In this document: positions 5,637 to 7,175 of the stretch, in pieces
Position numbering within the stretch: the first letter of the stretch is position 1
Layout of the letters: every line of letters begins with the position of its first letter
Assembly: GCA_012513245.1 (NCBI GenBank)
Contig: JAAZCN010000061.1
Span: 1 to 7,175, forward strand
Source: Synergistaceae bacterium
GTDB taxonomy: Bacteria; Synergistota; Synergistia; Synergistales; Synergistaceae
DNA length: 7,175 nucleotides
Direction of reading: 5' to 3'
Position numbers and translations under genes: made by a program
The notes under the pieces: model-generated
Told to the model about the DNA's origin: nothing
The model's input: only the letters and a program-made list of their open reading frames with translations
The model's database searches: none

Positions 5637-6427
5637 ACGGATCTGATTTTCTCCATGTTAAGGGGCTCTCCCTTGAACTGGGAGGCGCTTCCATACTTGA
5701 GGACATCTCCTTTTCTATAGGAAAAGGCAGATATCTTGGGATCATAGGTCCCAACGGAGCGGGCAAGAGCTCCCTTCTCAAATGCATAGGCCGTCTTTAT
5801 AAGAACTTCTCAGGTCGGATATCGCTTGAAGGCAGTCTGCTCTCCTCCATGCCGGAAAAGTTGCTTGCCAGAAGGATAGCCTGGGTACATCAGACAGGTT
5901 CTGATTCGCTTCCCTTCACAGTCAGGGAGTTTGCGCTTATGTCCCGTTACCCGTGGCAGAAAGCGATCGGAGGGGAGACTGTCGAGGACAGGGAGATAAT
6001 AGACAGATCCCTTGAAACTGCTGGAGTAACATACATTGCAGACCGTCAGTTAAACAGCCTCAGCGGAGGCGAACGCCAGAAGGCACTTATCGCGGCGGCC
6101 CTTGCTCAGAGCACGGATATACTTTTTCTGGATGAGCCTACCAGCTTCCTTGATTACATGCATCAGGTAGAGACGCTGGAACTTATAGAGAGGGTCAACC
6201 GGGAGCAGGGAATGACGATCCTTCTGGTGACACATGACATAAACCTCGCCCTCCACGGAGCGGATGAGATACTTGCTTTAAAGCGCGGGAAGATGGTCTG
6301 GAAAGGTCAGAGTGCAGAGCTTCTTGAAAACAATCTTTTGTCGGAAATATTCGAGACGGGATTTGAAAGTTTTCTTTCAGAGGGACAGCTTATGCCCTAT
6401 GTGGCGCCGAGGGGATTTGTAAGATGA
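5630..6427 (+). CDS. btuD: Corrinoid ABC importer ATPase
   Basis: A 265-residue ATPase of the FepC/BtuD/FhuC group that powers a type II importer. Walker A GPNGAGKSS (40-48), Q-loop Gln88, signature LSGGERQK (144-151), Walker B LFLDEP (165-170) and H-loop His202 (THD) are intact. It should bind the cytoplasmic face of BtuC as a dimer. The coding frame overlaps the end of btuF by 7 bp and the start of btuC by 4 bp (ATGA), so translation is probably coupled. GGAGG (5621-5625) serves either the ATG at 5630 (4-base spacing) or the GTG at 5633 (7-base spacing); the GTG is a real alternative and would remove one residue. The family as a whole also serves ferric siderophores; the riboswitch favours cobalamin. 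Confidence 0.9.
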   Translation: MVNGSDFLHVKGLSLELGGASILEDISFSIGKGRYLGIIGPNGAGKSSLLKCIGRLYKNFSGRISLEGSLLSSMPEKLLARRIAWVHQTGSDSLPFTVREFALMSRYPWQKAIGGETVEDREIIDRSLETAGVTYIADRQLNSLSGGERQKALIAAALAQSTDILFLDEPTSFLDYMHQVETLELIERVNREQGMTILLVTHDINLALHGADEILALKRGKMVWKGQSAELLENNLLSEIFETGFESFLSEGQLMPYVAPRGFVR

Positions 6428-7175
6428 AGCGTATGGCCCTGCCTTTCCTATTTGTTTTCTCCCTTGCGGTAGTCGTTGTCGCCCCCTTTATCGGCATGCA
6501 GCAAATAGGCATCTCCGACCTTTTGGCCGGAGGTGACGAAAACATAATGCGGATCATGTGGGATCTTAGAGTACCGCGCGTTATTCTTGGATGGATCACC
6601 GGTGCAACGTTGGCCCTGTGCGGAATGATCTTCCAGGCTCTATTCAGGAATCCGCTGGCCTCTCCGGATATGCTTGGTGTATCAACAGGAGCAGCGTTTG
6701 GTGCTGTTGTATATATCAGGGCCGGTGTCGTATTCTCCCTTTTTAATACAGTTTCAGGACTATCGCTGGCCGCCTTCGGGGGCGCGCTGGTTGCGACTTT
6801 AGCCATATACGCAGCAGGTAATTTGAGACGGGGCGGGATGTCCGAGGCAACATTGCTCCTTGCAGGAGTTGCGATGAGCTTCCTCTTTGGGAGCCTTAAC
6901 ATGATAATTCAGTTCACAGGGGGTTATGTTGATACGTTTAGGATGATGAGATGGTCGATGGGAGGCATACAGGCAGTAGGATTTGCTCCTGTATTTGCCA
7001 CACTGCCTGCCCTGACAGTCATTTTCGTGATAGCCGTTATAACAGCGCCCGAGTTGAACCTCTTTGTATGCGGCGAGGACATAGCCGCAAGCCGGGGAGT
7101 ATCGGTGGTGAAGCTCAGGAGGCTGCTGTTTTTCTCTGTATCGTTAGTGATAGGCATAAATGTTGCAACATGCGG
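6424..7175 (+). CDS. btuC: Corrinoid ABC importer permease, FecCD/BtuC family (3' end outside window)
   Basis: The frame from the ATG at 6424 stays open to the window end, giving 250 residues of a family that usually has 320-350. The conserved FecCD block LRVPRVILGWITGATLAL, then GMIFQALFRNPLASPDMLG and VSTGAAFGA (near residues 50-100) is characteristic. About seven of the expected ten membrane helices are present; a later SRGVSV (near 222-227) is in the cytoplasmic loop region that contacts the ATPase. GAGGGG (6409-6414) in the end of btuD gives a ribosome-binding site 9 bases from the start. With BtuD it would form the inner-membrane channel fed by BtuF. Cobalamin rather than iron is inferred from the riboswitch. 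A stop codon is not seen because of the window end, not because of a break. Confidence 0.9.
   Translation, partial: MKRMALPFLFVFSLAVVVVAPFIGMQQIGISDLLAGGDENIMRIMWDLRVPRVILGWITGATLALCGMIFQALFRNPLASPDMLGVSTGAAFGAVVYIRAGVVFSLFNTVSGLSLAAFGGALVATLAIYAAGNLRRGGMSEATLLLAGVAMSFLFGSLNMIIQFTGGYVDTFRMMRWSMGGIQAVGFAPVFATLPALTVIFVIAVITAPELNLFVCGEDIAASRGVSVVKLRRLLFFSVSLVIGINVATC

Noticed and set aside
4676..5656. Several minus-strand frames of 60-74 codons within btuF
   Set aside because: They overlap one another in different frames, which is expected from chance in a coding region, and show no family motifs.
6390..6902. 170-codon open frame antisense to btuD end and btuC
   Set aside because: It is rich in Pro, Ala, Thr and Arg with no domain, and the opposite strand encodes an unmistakable FecCD permease.

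Overview
The window joins two parts that look different. Positions 1 to about 3960 are AT-rich: three 60-base lines counted by hand or sampled in this part gave 15/60 (1321-1380) and 17/60 (2401-2460) G+C. It carries two complete minus-strand genes: an ABC-type half-transporter exporter (102-1850) and a thioredoxin-fold/alpha-barrel protein of the YyaL/Spata20 (DUF255) family (2049-3803). The second gene stops roughly 100 residues short of the usual family length. From about 4460 onward the sequence is much richer in G+C (29/60 at 5641-5700, 38/60 at 6061-6120, 32/60 at 6841-6900). It carries a plus-strand corrinoid-uptake operon.

The two parts meet at a minus-strand tRNA pair, tRNA-Tyr(GTA) then tRNA-Thr(GGT). 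The pair has its own sigma70-type promoter and a clean intrinsic terminator. Divergently from it, an extended -10 promoter near 4446-4454 would start a transcript just before a cobalamin riboswitch. The riboswitch ends in an intrinsic terminator at 4682-4707 and controls btuF (substrate-binding protein), btuD (ATPase) and btuC (permease, cut by the window end). The three genes overlap by a few bases and are clearly one transcription unit. When corrinoid is scarce the leader should read through and the uptake ABC importer is made; when corrinoid is plentiful the terminator should form.

Organism: BtuF has a cleavable signal peptide and no lipobox cysteine, which points to a soluble periplasmic protein and so to a bacterium with two membranes. 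The mixture of Clostridia-like AT-rich genes and a moderate-GC core with many ATA, AGG and GGA codons would fit Synergistota or Negativicutes. That is only an impression from the sequence, not a phylogenetic result.

I see no CRISPR array, transposase or integrase. Nothing here is a clearly new multi-gene system. The points most worth a second look are the composition break at the tRNA genes, the shortened YyaL protein, the interlocking hairpins of the riboswitch expression platform, and several palindromes and phased repeats in the two regulatory stretches.
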